Shown: positions 63,945 through 64,000 of the stretch, in pieces
Position numbering within the stretch: position 1 is the stretch's first letter
How the letters are laid out: each line of letters begins with the position of its first letter
From: Chinchilla lanigera
Lineage: Eukaryota; Chordata; Mammalia; Rodentia; Chinchillidae
Direction: 5' to 3'
NCBI RefSeq assembly: GCF_000276665.1
Contig: NW_004955425.1
Coordinates: 21,092,564 to 21,156,563 of the forward strand
Length of the DNA stretch: 64,000 bases
Program-made: the position numbers and the translations under genes
Notes under the pieces: generated by a model
What the model was told of the DNA's origin: nothing
What the model saw: the letters and a program-made list of their open reading frames with translations, nothing else
Databases searched by the model: none

Positions 63945-64000
63945 AGTGAGCTATCTGGGGCAAAAGCCATTTTTTGTAGCTTTTTTCTACTATCTGGGGC
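63945..64000. repeat. Start of a second copy of the 33.1-kb repeat
   Basis: gtgagctatctggggcaaaa and gccattttttgtagc match 33107-33142 with few differences; the copy runs off the window. Confidence 0.7.

Noticed and set aside
25300..64000. Search for MTX3 or another host gene upstream of THBS4
   Set aside because: No splice-bounded conserved coding segment was found by reading; absence is not proof and a protein-to-genome alignment would be decisive.

Overview
This is a vertebrate genomic window from a non-murine rodent: split exons with canonical splice sites, sparse coding content, B1 and ID-type SINEs, rodent-style MaLR LTRs and L1 debris. The ID copies (start ggggctggggatttagctc, end ccggtaccgg, then A-run) differ from the mouse, rat and squirrel forms I know and fit a castorimorph rodent, possibly beaver; the species is inference only.

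The only host gene I can support is thrombospondin-4 (THBS4) on the minus strand. Seven exons are readable between 24498 and 1204: signal peptide, laminin-G-like N-terminal domain, coiled coil with the CQAC cysteines, proline-rich linker and EGF-like repeat 1. They splice into one open frame of 317 codons with all phases agreeing, so the gene looks intact. The rest (EGF repeats 2 on, type 3 repeats, C-terminal domain) lies off the left edge. A 515-base assembly gap (24499-25013) removes the start codon, 5'UTR and probably the core promoter; GC-rich, CpG-rich flanks on both sides look like the promoter island.

Right of the gene (about 25.3-64 kb) I find no host exon. In human the next gene on the 5' side of THBS4 is MTX3, transcribed divergently; it was not seen and may lie beyond the right edge. 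This flank is a patchwork of transposable elements: a gammaretrovirus-like provirus with both LTRs (40441-45167), other LTR remnants, many MaLR LTRs, L1 fragments, MIR, MER20, a hAT-Charlie element, B1 and ID SINEs, and several microsatellites and minisatellites.

The points most worth a second look are the provirus with a tandemly duplicated tRNA-Gly-like primer binding site, a pair of unassigned LTR-like repeats (27998-28571 and 50855-51667), one with a ~170 bp internal duplication, a composite unassigned element at 32.4-33.95 kb, and the gap over the THBS4 start. No CRISPR array, operon or bacterial feature exists here, and I found no convincing new protein-coding system.
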